From Limnanthes douglasii subsp. nivea (taxonomy: Eukaryota > Streptophyta > Magnoliopsida > Brassicales > Limnanthaceae), in NCBI GenBank assembly GCA_036936605.1, contig JAUPFV010000002.1, positions 163,424,813-163,488,812 on the forward strand: a DNA stretch of 64,000 nt, written 5' to 3'. The notes beneath the pieces were generated by a model. It was not told the DNA's origin. It worked only from the letters and a program-made list of their open reading frames with translations, and searched no databases. The first letter of the stretch is position 1; every line of letters begins with the position of its first letter. Below, piece after piece: positions 63,231 through 64,000 of this stretch. The position numbers and the translations under genes are program-made.

Positions 63231-64000
63231 AGAAGAAGGTTCGGTTGCTTTTTATGGTGGTGGATTTTCTAACAAGCTATAATGCCATTTTTGGAAGAGC
63301 TTGATTATCAAAGATGTATGGTGTTGTATCGACAGTCCATCAAGGTTTCAAGTATATCATCGGAGATTGCATAGGGGTCGTCCAAAGTAACCAAAAGGTT
63401 GCAAAAGAATGTTACGCTAGTGCTCTTTGGATTTGATTATCTAGTAGTGGTGATATAATGAATGAATAACAATCCAGAGGGTTGACCTCAGAATTTGAGG
63501 AAAGGGTTGACGATCAGAGGGAAACCCCAAGGTTATTAACATTAATTGAAGAAATGGAGGACTATGATTTTCCCGAGGGAAGAGTACTTTGAGTAGGAAC
63601 TTTACTGACCTCAATTTTACCTCAACAACTCTTACAATTTTTATCCCATAATCTGGATGTTTTCGTTTGGAAAATAGATGATGTGATAGGATTACCAATT
63701 GAAGCAATTTTCCATAGCCTAGATATTAATCTAAACATTAAACCGATTATACAAAAAAGCGGGCATTTTCTTTTGAGAAAGACGAAACTATTGTTTCTAA
63801 AGTGGACCGCTTATCGAAGGTCGGACATATAAGGGAGTCACAATATCCTTTCTGGACGGCGAACCCAGTAGTGGTAAAAGAGATGAATGGGAAGTGAAGA
63901 ATGTGTGTTGATTTTACATACTTGAATCGATCATGTCCTAAAGAACCATTTCATGTTCCTCGAATAGACCAGCTGATTGATTCCATCCACTTTGGGAAAT
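63231..64000 (+). pseudogene. Tat-D linker and RT start, cut by window end
   Basis: Linker with stops, then LDVFVWKIDDVIGLPIEAIF (63655-63715), the fingers HIRESQYPFWTANPVVVKEM (63830-63885) with a stop for the Trp of GKWR, and RSCPKEPFHVPRIDQLIDS (63930-63985). The palm lies outside. Confidence 0.8.

Larger units (their letters stand above)
60932..64000 (+). mobile_element. Tat-D, Tat-type element, 5' half in window
   Basis: Primer site, leader, gag, protease and the beginning of RT; the rest is beyond the window. The same family as Tat-A and Tat-C and less damaged than they are in gag and protease. Confidence 0.85.

Noticed and set aside
1..64000. Endogenous plant pararetrovirus as the source of the RT genes
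   Set aside because: All RT regions are followed by integrase, with LTRs, tRNA primer sites and target duplications; no movement-protein or coat-type gene seen.

Overview
This window is plant repeat DNA, almost certainly pericentromeric or other heterochromatin of an AT-rich eudicot genome (a legume is possible; the species cannot be fixed from the sequence). I find no ordinary host gene, rRNA or functional tRNA gene. Nearly every recognisable stretch is an LTR retrotransposon or its debris: several decayed Ty3/gypsy elements of the Tat type (pol order protease, reverse transcriptase, RNase H, second archaeal-type RNase H, integrase), about ten LTRs of one CRM-like Ty3/gypsy family, one Ty1/copia relic, one 1.2-kb miniature LTR element, two SINEs of one family and one foldback MITE. 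Element names below (Tat-A0, A, B, C, D0, D; CRM-S, X, Y, W, V, U, F) are local labels.

Layout. 1-1022: 3' part of Tat-A0 (minus). About 1040-9495: Tat-A (plus), heavily decayed, carrying the solo LTR CRM-S (4871-5769, TSD AGAGT) and ending in an antisense extra gene. 9496-9595: a gap of exactly 100 N. 9596-11289: AT-rich spacer with a palindromic MITE and a SINE. 11290-24029: Tat-B (minus), GC-richer, with an antisense extra gene, a 90-bp tandem array in its 3' UTR, a miniature LTR element (13858-15074) and a 3.9-kb second copy of gag-pol inserted inside its gag; its 5' LTR (23704-24029) sits in the 5' LTR of CRM-X. 24030-33751: CRM-X (plus), split in gag by the complete CRM-Y (minus, 24974-31423, TSD AGATG). 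33864-35544: copia relic with a 7-bp periodic array. 35545-38967: CRM-W (minus, truncated). 38968-47282: Tat-C (plus) with a full-length but broken antisense gene. 47786-50798: CRM-V (plus, truncated). 51448-57803: CRM-U (minus, complete, TSD CCATG). 58015-58250: LTR scrap CRM-F. 59850-60650: 3' end of Tat-D0 (minus). About 60930-64000: Tat-D (plus), running off the window.

How it fits together. The nesting gives relative ages: CRM-X is older than CRM-Y and Tat-B, and Tat-A is older than solo LTR CRM-S. All coding regions carry stops, frameshifts or deletions, so no copy here looks autonomous, although long open segments remain (584 codons of gag-protease in CRM-Y; 492 codons of RT-RNase H in the Tat-B duplicate). 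In the CRM-like family the polyprotein frame runs through the polypurine tract about 86 codons into the 3' LTR, a hallmark of the CRM lineage. The most notable items are: the miniature element whose internal region ends in the same integrase tail motif as the CRM family; the pol segment inserted in Tat-B gag; the antisense coiled-coil/acidic genes shared by the Tat elements; and several young tandem arrays in Tat 3' UTRs that could seed satellites.
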